Below are positions 8,673-17,858 of a DNA stretch of 64,000 nucleotides, one piece after another. The first letter of the stretch is position 1. Each line of letters starts with the position of its first letter. The translations under genes and the position numbers were made by a program. The DNA is from JACKII01 sp041687435 (lineage in GTDB: Bacteria > Pseudomonadota > Alphaproteobacteria > Bin95): contig JAWLBX010000003.1 in assembly GCA_041687435.1 (NCBI GenBank), forward strand, positions 124,001 through 188,000, in the 5' to 3' direction. Below the pieces are notes generated by a model that saw only the letters and a list, made by a program, of their open reading frames with translations, did no database searches and was not told where the DNA came from.

Positions 8673-9443
8673 CTAATTTTTTTTCAAGCCAGCATAAGAA
8701 TAGTAGGTAACGCCGGCCAGCCAGCCGCCGTCAATCGGCAGCACAATGCCGGAAATCATCGCCGCCGCATCGGAGCAGAGGAAGTTGATCCCTTCGGCAA
8801 TATCCTCCGGCCGCATCAGCCGGCCGAGCGGCGTCTGCGCCTCCATCACCGATGTATCGCGCTCGCCTGCTTCAATTCGTGCCTGCAGCGCCTCTGTAAG
8901 CACGAAGCCGGGCGCCACGGCGTTGACCCGCACGCCGCGCGGGCCGAGGTCGGCTGCCAGTTCCTCCGTCAGTCCATGAATGGCCATTTTGCTGGGGGAG
9001 TAGGCCGGCACCGGAAACATGCGTTTGCCGGCGATGGATCCAATATTGACGATGCAGCCACCGCCAGCCGCGGCAATCACCTTGCCAAACGCCCGGCAGC
9101 ACAGATAGGTGCCGCGGTAGTTCACCGCCCAGATCCGGTCATGCTCCGCCAGGTCCATATCCTCGACCCGGTTCGCGTTCTGAAGAATACCGGCGCAGTT
9201 CACAAGGTTGCGGACCGGCCCTGCGTTGGCGGCAAGTGCAGTCACGCTCGCCTCGTCTGCCACGTCCAGGTGTTCAAACCGGGCGGTACCGCCGGCGGCC
9301 TCGATTCGGCGCACGGTCTCCGCGCCACCCTCGGCATTCAGGTCGGCGACGATGATGGTATCGCCGGCCGCGGCAAGTCGGATGGCGGTTGCCCGGCCAA
9401 TGCCACTGGCGCCACCGGTCACCAAAGAAACACCCTCTGCCAT
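8673..9443 (-). CDS. Short-chain dehydrogenase/reductase (SDR)
   Basis: A 256-residue classical SDR. Cofactor motif TGGASGIG (residues 9-16) and NCAG are present, with catalytic S136, Y148 and K152 (YSPSK). D34 after the second beta strand (VADLN) favours NAD over NADP. It is the central gene of the minus-strand operon, 24 bases after the metallo-hydrolase and 12 before the alcohol dehydrogenase. Two dehydrogenases plus a hydrolase suggest catabolism of an ester- or lactone-containing alcohol; this is inference. Confidence 0.9.
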   Translation of the reverse strand: MAEGVSLVTGGASGIGRATAIRLAAAGDTIIVADLNAEGGAETVRRIEAAGGTARFEHLDVADEASVTALAANAGPVRNLVNCAGILQNANRVEDMDLAEHDRIWAVNYRGTYLCCRAFGKVIAAAGGGCIVNIGSIAGKRMFPVPAYSPSKMAIHGLTEELAADLGPRGVRVNAVAPGFVLTEALQARIEAGERDTSVMEAQTPLGRLMRPEDIAEGINFLCSDAAAMISGIVLPIDGGWLAGVTYYSYAGLKKN

Positions 9444-9467
9444 GGTGTTGATCCCCGTCTTTGCCGG

Positions 9468-10340
9468 TCAGTCCGCGAGGAACTTGAAGCGGAAGGCCTC
9501 GCCCTCACGCACGAAATGACCCATGCTCGGAGACGGGAAATGCGTGGTGCAGATCAAAGTATCCGTATCAGCGTACTTTTCCAGGTAGGCACGGCGCGTT
9601 TGGGCAGCGAGTTCCTTGTCTACATCCGGGCGGGCGTGAATGTGTGGATAGACGCATTGGATCGGCGAATGGATCAGGTCGCCCGTGATCACGCCGGTAT
9701 GGTGGCCGTGTTTCATGCAGATGCTGAAATGGTCCGGTGTGTGGCCAGGGGTCGGCTCGCACCAGATCATGTCATTCAGTTGGTGGTCGTGTTTGATCTT
9801 GGTGACGCGGCCTGCCTGGACGATCGGCAGCACGCTTTCCACTACGTACGGAATTTCGGTCTTGGCGTTGGTCTCTTCCCAGTACGCCAGTTCCTTTTCG
9901 GAGAAAATGTATTTGGCGTTCGGGAAGGTCGGAACCCATCTGCCATCCTCCAGCCGGGTGTTCCAGCCGACGTGATCCGGGTGCAGGTGGGTGCACATGA
10001 CGAAGTCAATATCGTCAACCGTCAGGCCCGCCTTGTTGAGCGCGTCCATATAGGTGCTGTCAGTTTTCTGGTGCCATGGCTCCCGGGTCGGATGGTTCTT
10101 GTGGTTGCCGATGCAGGTGTCGATCAGAATATTGTGCGTCCCCGTGCGGATCACATAGCTCTGCATGCAGAAGGTCATCAGGCCGCTCGCCGGATCGAAC
10201 GCCTTCGGCTCCAGCCAGTGGCGGTGCGGTTCGATCATCTCCCTGGTCAGTTGCGGCAGGAAATCGGCCGGATCGAACATTGGGAATTCCTGTTCGATGA
10301 TCCGGTCGATGCGGATGTCGCCGATATGGTTGGTCAGCAT
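9468..10340 (-). CDS. MBL-fold metallo-hydrolase
   Basis: A 290-residue metallo-beta-lactamase-fold hydrolase. The zinc motif is H118-L-H120-P-D122-H123, followed by the downstream GHTPDH and the C-terminal HFPSPSMGH. The layout resembles the AHL-lactonase/alkylsulfatase-like group, but lactone specificity is not demonstrated. The frame is open to 10406; ATG 10340 is chosen because GAGGAC precedes it by about 8 bases and the extra residues are proline-rich nonsense. First gene of the operon, divergent from the broken dioxygenase gene. Confidence 0.87.
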   Translation of the reverse strand: MLTNHIGDIRIDRIIEQEFPMFDPADFLPQLTREMIEPHRHWLEPKAFDPASGLMTFCMQSYVIRTGTHNILIDTCIGNHKNHPTREPWHQKTDSTYMDALNKAGLTVDDIDFVMCTHLHPDHVGWNTRLEDGRWVPTFPNAKYIFSEKELAYWEETNAKTEIPYVVESVLPIVQAGRVTKIKHDHQLNDMIWCEPTPGHTPDHFSICMKHGHHTGVITGDLIHSPIQCVYPHIHARPDVDKELAAQTRRAYLEKYADTDTLICTTHFPSPSMGHFVREGEAFRFKFLAD

Positions 10341-10577
10341 GGGCGTGTCCTCGGGTTTGGGTTGATTGGGGTGGAGTCTAACGGCAGGTTGACGGCTTGT
10401 CGCCACCTCCGGCGCAGACGCGCCTTAAATTCCCGGTGAGGCTGGCGGGATGCCGGTTCCTGGCGATAGGCTGCGCGGTGCGGTCAACGCGGGCGCACGA
10501 TCGATGCAAATTTTGTCTCAATCTTGCAGCCATTGCGGTAGGCTGCACTGCACAATCTGATTGAGGAGACTTCACCC

Positions 10578-11400
10578 ATGCTGCAAAACAGCCTCCAGGT
10601 TCAGCCCAGCCGCGGCGGTGTTGGCGCCTTTGTCGAGGGTATCGATTTGGCACAGATCGACGAGACCCAGGCCGCTTCTCTGAGAACCGCATTGGGCGAG
10701 CATGGTGTGCTGTTCTTCCGTAATCAGGCCCTCAGTCCCAAACAGCACGTTGCCATGGCCGAACGGTTTGGCGGCGTCAACGTCAACCGCTTTTTCGCCC
10801 ATGCGGAAGGAACCGGATCAAAAGGCCAATATCGGCGGCGGCTGGCACACGGACCATTCCTACGACCAAATTCCGGCGATGGGCTCTATCCTGCTGGCGC
10901 GGGAGACGCCGCCGCGGGGCGGCGACACGGTGTTTGCAAACATGTATAGCGCCTATGAAAGCCTGTCGGATGGGTTAAAGGCGACACTGGATGGCCTGAA
11001 CTCCGTCCATTCCTCGCGCCACGTCTTTGGCAAGACCGCCCGCTACAAAAACCGCGGCGAGGATCTGAAAGGGCGGCTGGGTAACGAGGATGCTGCGACC
11101 CAGGATGCCGTGCACCCGGTGGTCATCCGCCATCCGATCAGCAGGCGCAAGGCGCTGTTCGTCAACCCGGGCTTCACGCTGCGCTTCGAGGGGTGGAGCG
11201 AGGCAGAGAGTGCTCCGCTGTTGCAATATCTCTACCAGCAAGCCAGCCGGCCGGAGCACACCTACCGCTTCCAGTGGGCGAACGGCTCCATCGCGTTCTG
11301 GGACAACCGGGCCACTTGGCATTATGCCGTTAACGACTACCACGGCCACCGCCGCCTGATGCACCGCATAACCGTCGAAGGCGAGCCGATCGGACGGTAA
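10578..11400 (+). pseudogene. TauD/TfdA-family dioxygenase, frameshifted by an apparent ~29/32-bp deletion
   Basis: Two overlapping frames make one dioxygenase. Frame one starts at ATG 10578 (GAGGAG upstream) and reads sensibly to NVNRFFAH near 10802. Sense resumes one frame over with RKEPDQK, then GGGWHTDHSYD (iron ligands H and D) to the stop at 11400, including the distal DNRATWHYAV histidine. Compared with the paralogue at 36388, the stretch between the FG pair and the iron-binding WH is 9-11 residues shorter, and total length requires 29 or 32 missing bases. Either a small deletion inactivated the gene or the assembly is wrong here. Ordinary initiation would give a truncated product without the HxD site. 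Confidence 0.8.
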
Positions 11401-11544
11401 AGGTGATAGCCATCACAGGCTGAGGCCCAATCATCTGCCATAGTTGCACAACTGTCGTAATCCTGCGGCAATGTAGCTGATACAGGCGTGACCAATATCG
11501 GTTAGTTTGCGCCTACAACCGCGTACCCTGGCGAGGTTTACCAG

Positions 11545-11949
11545 ATGGCAGAGCGTGACAGTTTCGCGGAAGTGAAGATGGGGTCGGAGCGAAGCTTCGG
11601 ACTGGTTTTCGCTGGGGTCTTTCTGATCGTAGGATTGTTTCCGCTTCTGGGCGATGGCGCCGTTCGCTGGTGGTCGGTCGCGATCGCGGCTGCCTTTGCG
11701 GTGATTGCTTTCGCCATTCCCAAGATATTGGCCGCACCGAACAGGCTTTGGTTCAAATTCGGTATGTTCCTAGGCGGTATCGTTGCCCCAATTGTCATGG
11801 CCTTGCTGTTTTTCCTGACGGTTTTGCCAACCGGCATGATCATGCGGATGCTGGGCAAGGATTTGCTGCGTCAACGATTGGACAAGAACGCCAAATCCTA
11901 TTGGATAGAGCGTACAGAGCCGATGGGCTCCATGAAAAACCAGTTTTAA
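11545..11949 (+). CDS. SxtJ-family membrane protein
   Basis: A 134-residue protein with three hydrophobic stretches (about 17-35, 40-60, 70-98) and a charged C-terminus ending WIERTEPMGSMKNQF. This matches the SxtJ family, named from the saxitoxin cluster, whose biochemical role is unknown. It is the first gene of a tight set with DUF5989, a carbamoyltransferase and an SGNH hydrolase (35- and 9-base gaps, then a 14-base overlap), an arrangement I recall from many bacteria. That suggests a membrane partner of the carbamoyltransferase. GAGG lies before ATG 11545. Confidence 0.82.
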   Translation: MAERDSFAEVKMGSERSFGLVFAGVFLIVGLFPLLGDGAVRWWSVAIAAAFAVIAFAIPKILAAPNRLWFKFGMFLGGIVAPIVMALLFFLTVLPTGMIMRMLGKDLLRQRLDKNAKSYWIERTEPMGSMKNQF

Positions 11950-11984
11950 GATTTGTCCACCAGCGAAGAGCGAGGGTAGGTGCA

Positions 11985-12134
11985 ATGTCGTTTATTGCCG
12001 AGTTGTGGAAATTCCTTCGCGTTCGGAAGAAGTTCTGGATGTTACCTATTTTGGTGATGATGGTTGTGTTCGGCGGTCTGATCGTGCTCAGTCAGGGGTC
12101 TGCCGTTGCACCGTTCATCTACACGCTTTTCTAA
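11985..12134 (+). CDS. DUF5989 small single-pass membrane protein
   Basis: A 49-residue protein: a short basic N-terminus (ELWKFLRVRKKFWML) followed by one transmembrane helix and the C-terminal QGSAVAPFIYTLF typical of DUF5989. GAGGGTAGG lies upstream of ATG 11985. It sits between SxtJ and the carbamoyltransferase, the usual neighbourhood of this family. Function unknown; small size and charge pattern suggest a subunit or anchor rather than an enzyme. A longer frame running in from 11670 overlaps SxtJ and is not real. Confidence 0.82.
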   Translation: MSFIAELWKFLRVRKKFWMLPILVMMVVFGGLIVLSQGSAVAPFIYTLF

Positions 12135-12143
12135 GGGGGGCAG

Positions 12144-13985
12144 ATGACAGCCATTCTCGGTATTTCGGCCTTCTATCATGACAGCGCAGCCGCGCTGGCG
12201 GTTGATGGTGAAATCGTGGCGGCGGCCCAGGAGGAGCGGTTTACGCGCAAGAAGCACGATGCCAGCTATCCGTTCCATGCGGTCGAATACGTTTTGCGTG
12301 AAGGGGGCGTGACGATCAACGCGCTGGACCATATCGCGTTCTACGACAAGCCATTTCTGAAATTCGAACGCCTGCTGGAAACCTATGTGGCGACAGCACC
12401 GCGCGGCCTTCAATCATTCCGGATGGCCATGCCGGTCTGGCTGCGGGAAAAACTGTTCCAGAAGGACATGCTGCACCGGGAGTTCAAAAAACACGACCCC
12501 GAGTTTAAGCCAAACGAGCGATTGCTGTTTACCGAGCATCATTTTAGCCATGCAGCAAGCGCCTATTTCCCATCGCCATTCGACGAAGCGGTGGTGCTGA
12601 CGCTTGATGGAGTGGGGGAGTGGGCGACAACAACCGTTGCCATTGGCCGGGGCAGAGATTTAAATATCGTAAAGGAAATTCATTTTCCGCACTCTATTGG
12701 ATTGCTGTATTCTGCTTTTACCTATTATACCGGCTTCAAGGTAAATAGCGGCGAATACAAGGTCATGGGTTTGGCGCCCTATGGCGAACCGCGGTTCAAA
12801 GACTTGATCCTCGACAAATTGGTTGACCTGAAGGACGACGGCTCGTTCCGGCTGGACATGAGCTATTTCAACTATGTGACCGGGCTGACGATGACGAACG
12901 ATAAGTTTGCAGCCCTGTTCGGCGAACCCGTCCGCAAGCCCGAGAGCGAACTTCTTACCCAGTTTCATATGGATATGGCGGCATCAGTTCAGGCCGTGAC
13001 AGAGGAGATCGTTCTGGGCCTGACCCGGTCTCTGGCCAGGGAATACGGCATTCGCAATCTGTGCATGGCGGGCGGTGTGGCGCTCAATTGCGTCGCCAAC
13101 GGCAAGATTCTGCGCGACGGGGCGTTCGATAACATCTGGGTGCAACCGGCCGCGGGTGATGCCGGCGGCGCGGTCGGCGCCGCCCTTGCTGCATGGCACA
13201 CAGAATTGGGCAGGGAGCGCAAGCTGAACGGCCGAATGGATGGCATGCAAGGCGCCTATCTGGGGCCGTCTTACAGCCAGGAGGAAATCGACCGGCAATT
13301 GCAAGCGGCGGGTGCTGTGTTCACCACAGTCCGTCAGGACGAGATGCTCGAACAGACCGCGCAGGCGCTGGCGGCTGGAAAGGCGGTCGGATGGTTCCAG
13401 GGGCGAATGGAATTTGGGCCCCGGGCACTGGGCGGCCGCTCCATCCTGGGCGATCCGCGCTCTTCCGATATGCAGAAGACCCTGAATCTCAAGGTAAAAT
13501 ACCGTGAAAGCTTCCGGCCGTTTGCGCCTTCGGTGCTGCGAGAGGACGTGGCCGATTGGTTCGAGTTGGATAGCGACAGCCCCTACATGCTGCTGGTTGC
13601 CGACGTGCAGGAAAACATCCGCCGCCGGATGACGAACGAGGAAGAACAACTGTTCGGCATCGACAAGCTGAATGTCGTGCGGTCTTCAATTCCGGCAGTA
13701 ACACACGTGGATTACTCGGCGCGCATTCAAACAGTGCATGAAGAAACCAATCCACGCTATCACGCAGTCATCAAACGTTTCAAAGAGCTGACCGGCTGCC
13801 CTGTCGTAGTCAATACCTCCTTCAACGTCCGTGGCGAGCCGATTGTCTGCACGCCGGAAGATGCCTTCCGCTGTTTCATGGGAACGGAAATCGAATTCCT
13901 GGTTGTCGGCAATGCTGTTTTGCTCAAGGAAGACCAGGATCCGGCGCTGAAAGAAAATTACGAATCGAAGTATGAGCTGGATTAA
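12144..13985 (+). CDS. Carbamoyltransferase (NodU/CmcH/TobZ family)
   Basis: A 613-residue carbamoyltransferase that uses carbamoyl phosphate and ATP, through carbamoyladenylate, to O-carbamoylate a hydroxyl of a sugar or small molecule. Seen: Kae1-like N-terminal domain beginning ILGISAFYHDSAAAL, the metal-binding EHHFSHA (His132/133/136), LDGVGEW, GGVALNC and GDAGGAVGAAL; then the YrdC-like C-terminal part with GPRALGGRSILGDPR and VNTSFN. Full length for the family. Its end overlaps the SGNH gene by 14 bases, implying coupled translation. No antibiotic or Nod-factor genes are nearby, so the acceptor may be a surface glycan or lipid; this is inference. Confidence 0.92.
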   Translation: MTAILGISAFYHDSAAALAVDGEIVAAAQEERFTRKKHDASYPFHAVEYVLREGGVTINALDHIAFYDKPFLKFERLLETYVATAPRGLQSFRMAMPVWLREKLFQKDMLHREFKKHDPEFKPNERLLFTEHHFSHAASAYFPSPFDEAVVLTLDGVGEWATTTVAIGRGRDLNIVKEIHFPHSIGLLYSAFTYYTGFKVNSGEYKVMGLAPYGEPRFKDLILDKLVDLKDDGSFRLDMSYFNYVTGLTMTNDKFAALFGEPVRKPESELLTQFHMDMAASVQAVTEEIVLGLTRSLAREYGIRNLCMAGGVALNCVANGKILRDGAFDNIWVQPAAGDAGGAVGAALAAWHTELGRERKLNGRMDGMQGAYLGPSYSQEEIDRQLQAAGAVFTTVRQDEMLEQTAQALAAGKAVGWFQGRMEFGPRALGGRSILGDPRSSDMQKTLNLKVKYRESFRPFAPSVLREDVADWFELDSDSPYMLLVADVQENIRRRMTNEEEQLFGIDKLNVVRSSIPAVTHVDYSARIQTVHEETNPRYHAVIKRFKELTGCPVVVNTSFNVRGEPIVCTPEDAFRCFMGTEIEFLVVGNAVLLKEDQDPALKENYESKYELD

Positions 13986-15114
13986 GTCTGTAACGGTCAA
14001 TCTCCTGATTGCAGGAGTAACATTTTCCGTATGTTTGGGCCTTATTGAGGTTGCGCTCAATTTCGTTCCGGTTACGGGCGGCATTGTGGAGGAAGATGGA
14101 GAAGGGCGCAGCCTTCGGCTGAAACTGTTTCCGGCCAATTATCGGAGCAGCCGCAAGCCGGACGATTATTATTTGGCAGAGACCAATGGCTCCATAGAGC
14201 AGAAAGATTATCTGCTTACGACCGATCGTTTCCAATCGCTGACTGTACGTGATGTTTCCGACCGGCGTGATCTTTCGGCTACCCGCAATGTGATGTTCCT
14301 GGGCGGGTCGACCACCGAATCGCTGTTTGTGGACGAGGAAAAGCGCTGGCCGGAATTGTCGGTTGCGCTGGCAAACCGTGGTGCGAATGGCAAGCCGTTT
14401 GCGGCGTTCAATTATGGGGTCAGCGGCAACAGCCTGATGCATAGCACCGCCAACCTGTTCGCCTATGGCCGTATTATCCAGCCGGAAGTGGTCGTGGTGC
14501 ACCATTTGATCAACGATCTGTCGTTGCTCAGCCAGGATGGCACCTATGTCACGTCCGGGCGTGGAGCGAAGGATTATTTTGTGACCATGGCTCCGGAAAG
14601 CCTGGGACAGCATCTTTTCCGGCAGGTGCGGCACAATCTGTTGCCGAACACGGGCGACCTGCTGGTCCGCCTGCTGGCCGGCTATTTGGCGCCGGCTCGC
14701 GGTGGCAATGCCGTTGGCGGCGGCGATTTGGTGTTCGATTTCAATACAGAAACCGGGCGGCAGTCCATCGCTGATGCCTACCTTCGGCAGATGGATGAAT
14801 TCCTGACGCTGACGCAGCAATTGGGCGCTATGCCGGTGGTGGTAATACAGGCAGTCGTGACTGACCGTTCGGCACCACATTTCGGCGTGATCCACAAACG
14901 CAATGCCGCCAGGCATGTGGATATTGACGCTGCGGCGGAGGCGCATCAGGCCCTGGCAGAACGGCTTGTTGCTTATGCCCAAACGCGTGGCGTCGCTACT
15001 GTCGATCTGCGAGATCTTGGCAATGATACGATGATGTATGATCTGGTGCATTACAACGCAGCCGGATCGGCCATCGTTGCGGAGAGAATGGCGGCGGCCT
15101 TGAGGGGCCAGTGA
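13972..15114 (+). CDS. SGNH/GDSL-family hydrolase, membrane-anchored
   Basis: A 380-residue protein with an N-terminal signal-anchor (about 8-30) and an SGNH fold: catalytic block GGS113TTES, the GVSGNS block, HHLINDL in the position of the G-x-N-D block, and the C-terminal D357-L-V-H360. Such enzymes are esterases or acyl/acetyl hydrolases, often acting on polysaccharides outside the cytoplasmic membrane. It is translationally coupled to the carbamoyltransferase and closes the four-gene set. The pairing of a carbamoyl-adding enzyme with an exported ester hydrolase or transferase suggests tailoring of one shared product. Confidence 0.85.
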   Translation: MSWIKSVTVNLLIAGVTFSVCLGLIEVALNFVPVTGGIVEEDGEGRSLRLKLFPANYRSSRKPDDYYLAETNGSIEQKDYLLTTDRFQSLTVRDVSDRRDLSATRNVMFLGGSTTESLFVDEEKRWPELSVALANRGANGKPFAAFNYGVSGNSLMHSTANLFAYGRIIQPEVVVVHHLINDLSLLSQDGTYVTSGRGAKDYFVTMAPESLGQHLFRQVRHNLLPNTGDLLVRLLAGYLAPARGGNAVGGGDLVFDFNTETGRQSIADAYLRQMDEFLTLTQQLGAMPVVVIQAVVTDRSAPHFGVIHKRNAARHVDIDAAAEAHQALAERLVAYAQTRGVATVDLRDLGNDTMMYDLVHYNAAGSAIVAERMAAALRGQ

Positions 15115-15204
15115 CGGCTGACCCGCGTTTTATGCATGCCAGCATTGTGTATGGTGCAGAGGTCATGCGATTGTGAGCCGATAAGGTGGCGGCTCCTCTA
15201 AGAA

Positions 15205-15219
15205 TGCCGCACGGCGGCA
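15205..15219. other. Small hairpin ahead of the ABC binding-protein gene
   Basis: TGCCGC-ACG-GCGGCA ends 26 bases before ATG 15246. It could end transcription of the carbamoylation set or shape the binding-protein leader; nothing decides between these. Confidence 0.3.
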
Positions 15220-15245
15220 CCACCTGACCCTAAGGACTGGACTCC

Positions 15246-16427
15246 ATGCGCATTGCATCCGTTAAAGCCCTGGCAGCGGCCTTGCTTGCCAGCACTTGCC
15301 TTTCCGTAGCAGCATCAGCTGAGGAGTTGAGGATCGGCGCGCTGTATCCGATTTCTGGCGCGGGCGCGCTTTATGGCAGTTCCGCGATGCAGGGGCACGA
15401 ACTGGCTGTCGATCAGATCAATGCAGCCGGCGGTGTGGGCGGGCAAAAGCTCGTGACCTTCACGCGCGATACCCAGCTGAACCCCTCGCTGGCCGCGGCG
15501 GCGGCAAAGGAGCTGATCACGAAAGATGGCGTGAACGTCCTGGTGGGCACCGTTTCGTCCGGTGTCGCCATCGCCGTTTCGGAGGTGGCGAAGCGCGAGC
15601 AGGTCCCTTTTATCGCCACGATCGCCAAAACCATCCAACTGACCGGCGAGCGGCGGCACGATTATGTGTTCCGCGTGGCGACCAACACCGATTTCGAAGG
15701 CGACGCCATCGCCCAGATGCTGGTGGATCTGGGCAAGCCCACCTATTGCGATATCCAACTCGACTATGCCTATGGCCATGACCTCGCCGACGGCATCGCG
15801 CGCGGGCTGGAGCGCCGTGGCTCCGATATCGAGCGCGTGTCGAGCCTGCGGGTGAAACTGGGTGCGCAGGATTACAGCCTGTTCATCAGCCAGATCATGG
15901 GTGCTGGCTGTGAGGCCGTAACCAGCGGCCTTTGGGGCACGTTCTTCGTCAATTTCGTGCAGCAGGCAAAGCCCTTCGGCCTGTTCAACCAGATCACGCT
16001 GATCAATGGCGGCGAGGCTGGCGGTCAAGAGGTTGCTGGTCGTATGGGCGACGGATACCCCGACAATGTGATCGCGAACGCCTATGAGGTCTGGTACCAC
16101 GATCCGGTGCCCGCGCATCGCGGATTTCAGGAAGCCTTGGCGGAGAAAACCGGCGGCAAGGCCACCAACAATTACCCCGTTCTCGGCTACACGGTTGTGC
16201 AATTTGCGGCCGAAGCCGCGCGCAAGGCCGGCAGTACCGATGGCGCGGCGCTGGCCGCGGCGTTGTCAGGGCTGACGATAGAGACTCCGGTCGGCGAACG
16301 CACGCTCGATGCAGAAACCCATCAATCCAACACCGGCCAGTTCTGGGGGCCGATGCATTGGAACGCGGAACTGGGCCAGCGGATCATGGACCCGGTTAGC
16401 TATATTCCGCCGATGGGTGAGGAGTAG
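15246..16427 (+). CDS. Branched-chain-amino-acid-type ABC substrate-binding protein (orphan)
   Basis: A 393-residue periplasmic binding protein of the Leu/Ile/Val (Peripla_BP_6) type. Signal peptide residues 1-25 end ASA before EELRIG; then IGALYPISGAGALYGSSAMQG and ELAVDQINAAGGV, the classical opening. It would capture amino acids, amides or aromatic acids for a LivHMGF transporter, yet no such permease or ATPase gene is in the window, so it either feeds a transporter encoded elsewhere or acts as a sensor. AAGGA precedes ATG 15246. It converges with dctM. Confidence 0.88.
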   Translation: MRIASVKALAAALLASTCLSVAASAEELRIGALYPISGAGALYGSSAMQGHELAVDQINAAGGVGGQKLVTFTRDTQLNPSLAAAAAKELITKDGVNVLVGTVSSGVAIAVSEVAKREQVPFIATIAKTIQLTGERRHDYVFRVATNTDFEGDAIAQMLVDLGKPTYCDIQLDYAYGHDLADGIARGLERRGSDIERVSSLRVKLGAQDYSLFISQIMGAGCEAVTSGLWGTFFVNFVQQAKPFGLFNQITLINGGEAGGQEVAGRMGDGYPDNVIANAYEVWYHDPVPAHRGFQEALAEKTGGKATNNYPVLGYTVVQFAAEAARKAGSTDGAALAAALSGLTIETPVGERTLDAETHQSNTGQFWGPMHWNAELGQRIMDPVSYIPPMGEE

Positions 16428-16502
16428 CTGAGGCTCAATCCGGCGGTGTGTGGCAAACGCGCGGCACCGGACTGTCGGTCATCATTGCTTTGTGACGGCA
16501 TT

Positions 16503-16538
16503 ACCAGCGGCCGAGCCGATCAAGGCAAGGCCGCTGGT
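16503..16538. terminator. Bidirectional hairpin between convergent binding-protein and dctM genes
   Basis: ACCAGCGGCC and its exact complement GGCCGCTGGT are separated by 16 bases, followed on the plus strand by TTTGC. It sits just past the dctM stop and 75 bases past the binding-protein stop, so it can serve both. Confidence 0.5.
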
Positions 16539-16545
16539 TTGCAGC

Positions 16546-17853
16546 CTATTCCACAAGGCTAGGCAGATAAAGCACGATCTCCGGGAATGCCATCAGCAGA
16601 ATGATGACGATCAGGTCCGATAGCAGGAACCATAGGATTCCCTTGAAAATCAGAGACGTGCTGGCAAGGTCGCCGACCACGCCCTTGATCACGAACACGT
16701 TGAGCCCGATTGGCGGCGTGATCATGCCAATTTCCAGGAACTTGGTCAGCAACACGCCGAACCAGACCAGACTGAAACCAGTCGTGTCGACGATCGGCAG
16801 CAGGATCGGCAGTGTCAGCAACATGGCGCCGATTGGCTCCAGGAACATGCCGAGCACCAGATAGACCAGGGAAATACCAATCAGCAGCAGGAGCTCGTCG
16901 GCGCCAATCGCCACCACCAGATCCGAGAGATAGTCGCCGGCGCCGCTGAATGCCAGGAAACGGGTCAGTAGGCTTGCACCGATGGCAATGATGAACAGCG
17001 ATGCAGAGGTCAGCAGCGTTTCCAGCAGCGCATTCTTGAAGTTTTCCCAGGTCAGCGAGCGTTTGACGGCGGCGATCACCAGGGAGAGGAACGCACCGAC
17101 CGCGCCGGCCTCGGTCGGAGTGAACAGGCCGGCGAACAGGCCGCCAAACACGCCGCCGATCAGCAGGATCACCGGCCAGGTGTCGGCCAGTGCCGCCAGC
17201 TTGTCCGCCAGTGGCACTTTTTCGGTCAGTCGCGGCGCCAGTTCCGGATTCAGGCTCGCGCGCAGCGTGATGACCATGACGTACCCGAATGCCGTCAGCA
17301 ATCCCGCGCCAACACCGCCCAGGAACAACTGGCTGATCGGTACCTCCGCGATGATGCCGTAGAGGATCATCAGAATGCTGGGCGGGATCAGCGCGCCGAT
17401 GGTACCGGCGGCCGCCACGGTACCGGTCGCGAGTGACACGTCATAGCGGCGGCGCATCATCTCCGGCACCGCGATCCGCCCCATCGCAGCCGAACAGGCG
17501 ACGGAAGATCCTGTGACCGCGGCGAATCCGGCCGCGCCGAACACCGTCGCGACCGCCAGGCCGCCCGGCAAAGCGGAGAGCCAGACGCGGGCGGCGTCGA
17601 ACAGGCCCTTGGTTAGCCCCGCATGGAAGCAGAAGAAGCCCATCAGCAGGAACATCGGCACGGAGCTGAGCTGCCATGTCGCCGCGAAGGAATAGGGGAT
17701 GATACCGAGCGTCCCCCAGGCTGCACGCTCGCCCACCAGTGCCCAGATACCAAAGAACGACACCCCGATCAGGCTCACGCCAATCGGCACCCGCAGGATA
17801 ATCAGTGTGACGAGGATGCCGATGCCGGCAAAGCCAATTTCAACGTCAGACAT
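16546..17853 (-). CDS. dctM: TRAP transporter large permease (DctM)
   Basis: A 435-residue, very hydrophobic protein of the DctM/YiaN family, the Na+-coupled translocating subunit of TRAP transporters, with roughly 12 membrane spans. Seen: GGVFGGLFAGLFTPTEAGAVGAFLSLV and LLFIGISLVYLVLGMFLEPIGAM-like segments typical of DctM, and a TPPIGLNVFVIKGV block near the end. It starts 5 bases after dctQ stops. It is the only large TRAP permease in the window and must serve the three receptors encoded just upstream. Confidence 0.93.
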   Translation of the reverse strand: MSDVEIGFAGIGILVTLIILRVPIGVSLIGVSFFGIWALVGERAAWGTLGIIPYSFAATWQLSSVPMFLLMGFFCFHAGLTKGLFDAARVWLSALPGGLAVATVFGAAGFAAVTGSSVACSAAMGRIAVPEMMRRRYDVSLATGTVAAAGTIGALIPPSILMILYGIIAEVPISQLFLGGVGAGLLTAFGYVMVITLRASLNPELAPRLTEKVPLADKLAALADTWPVILLIGGVFGGLFAGLFTPTEAGAVGAFLSLVIAAVKRSLTWENFKNALLETLLTSASLFIIAIGASLLTRFLAFSGAGDYLSDLVVAIGADELLLLIGISLVYLVLGMFLEPIGAMLLTLPILLPIVDTTGFSLVWFGVLLTKFLEIGMITPPIGLNVFVIKGVVGDLASTSLIFKGILWFLLSDLIVIILLMAFPEIVLYLPSLVE

Positions 17854-17858
17854 TCTTC

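Noticed and set aside
8421..10439. Open frame of 672 codons on the plus strand across the dehydrogenase operon
   Set aside because: It lies antisense to three recognisable enzymes (alcohol dehydrogenase, SDR, metallo-hydrolase) and has no family features.
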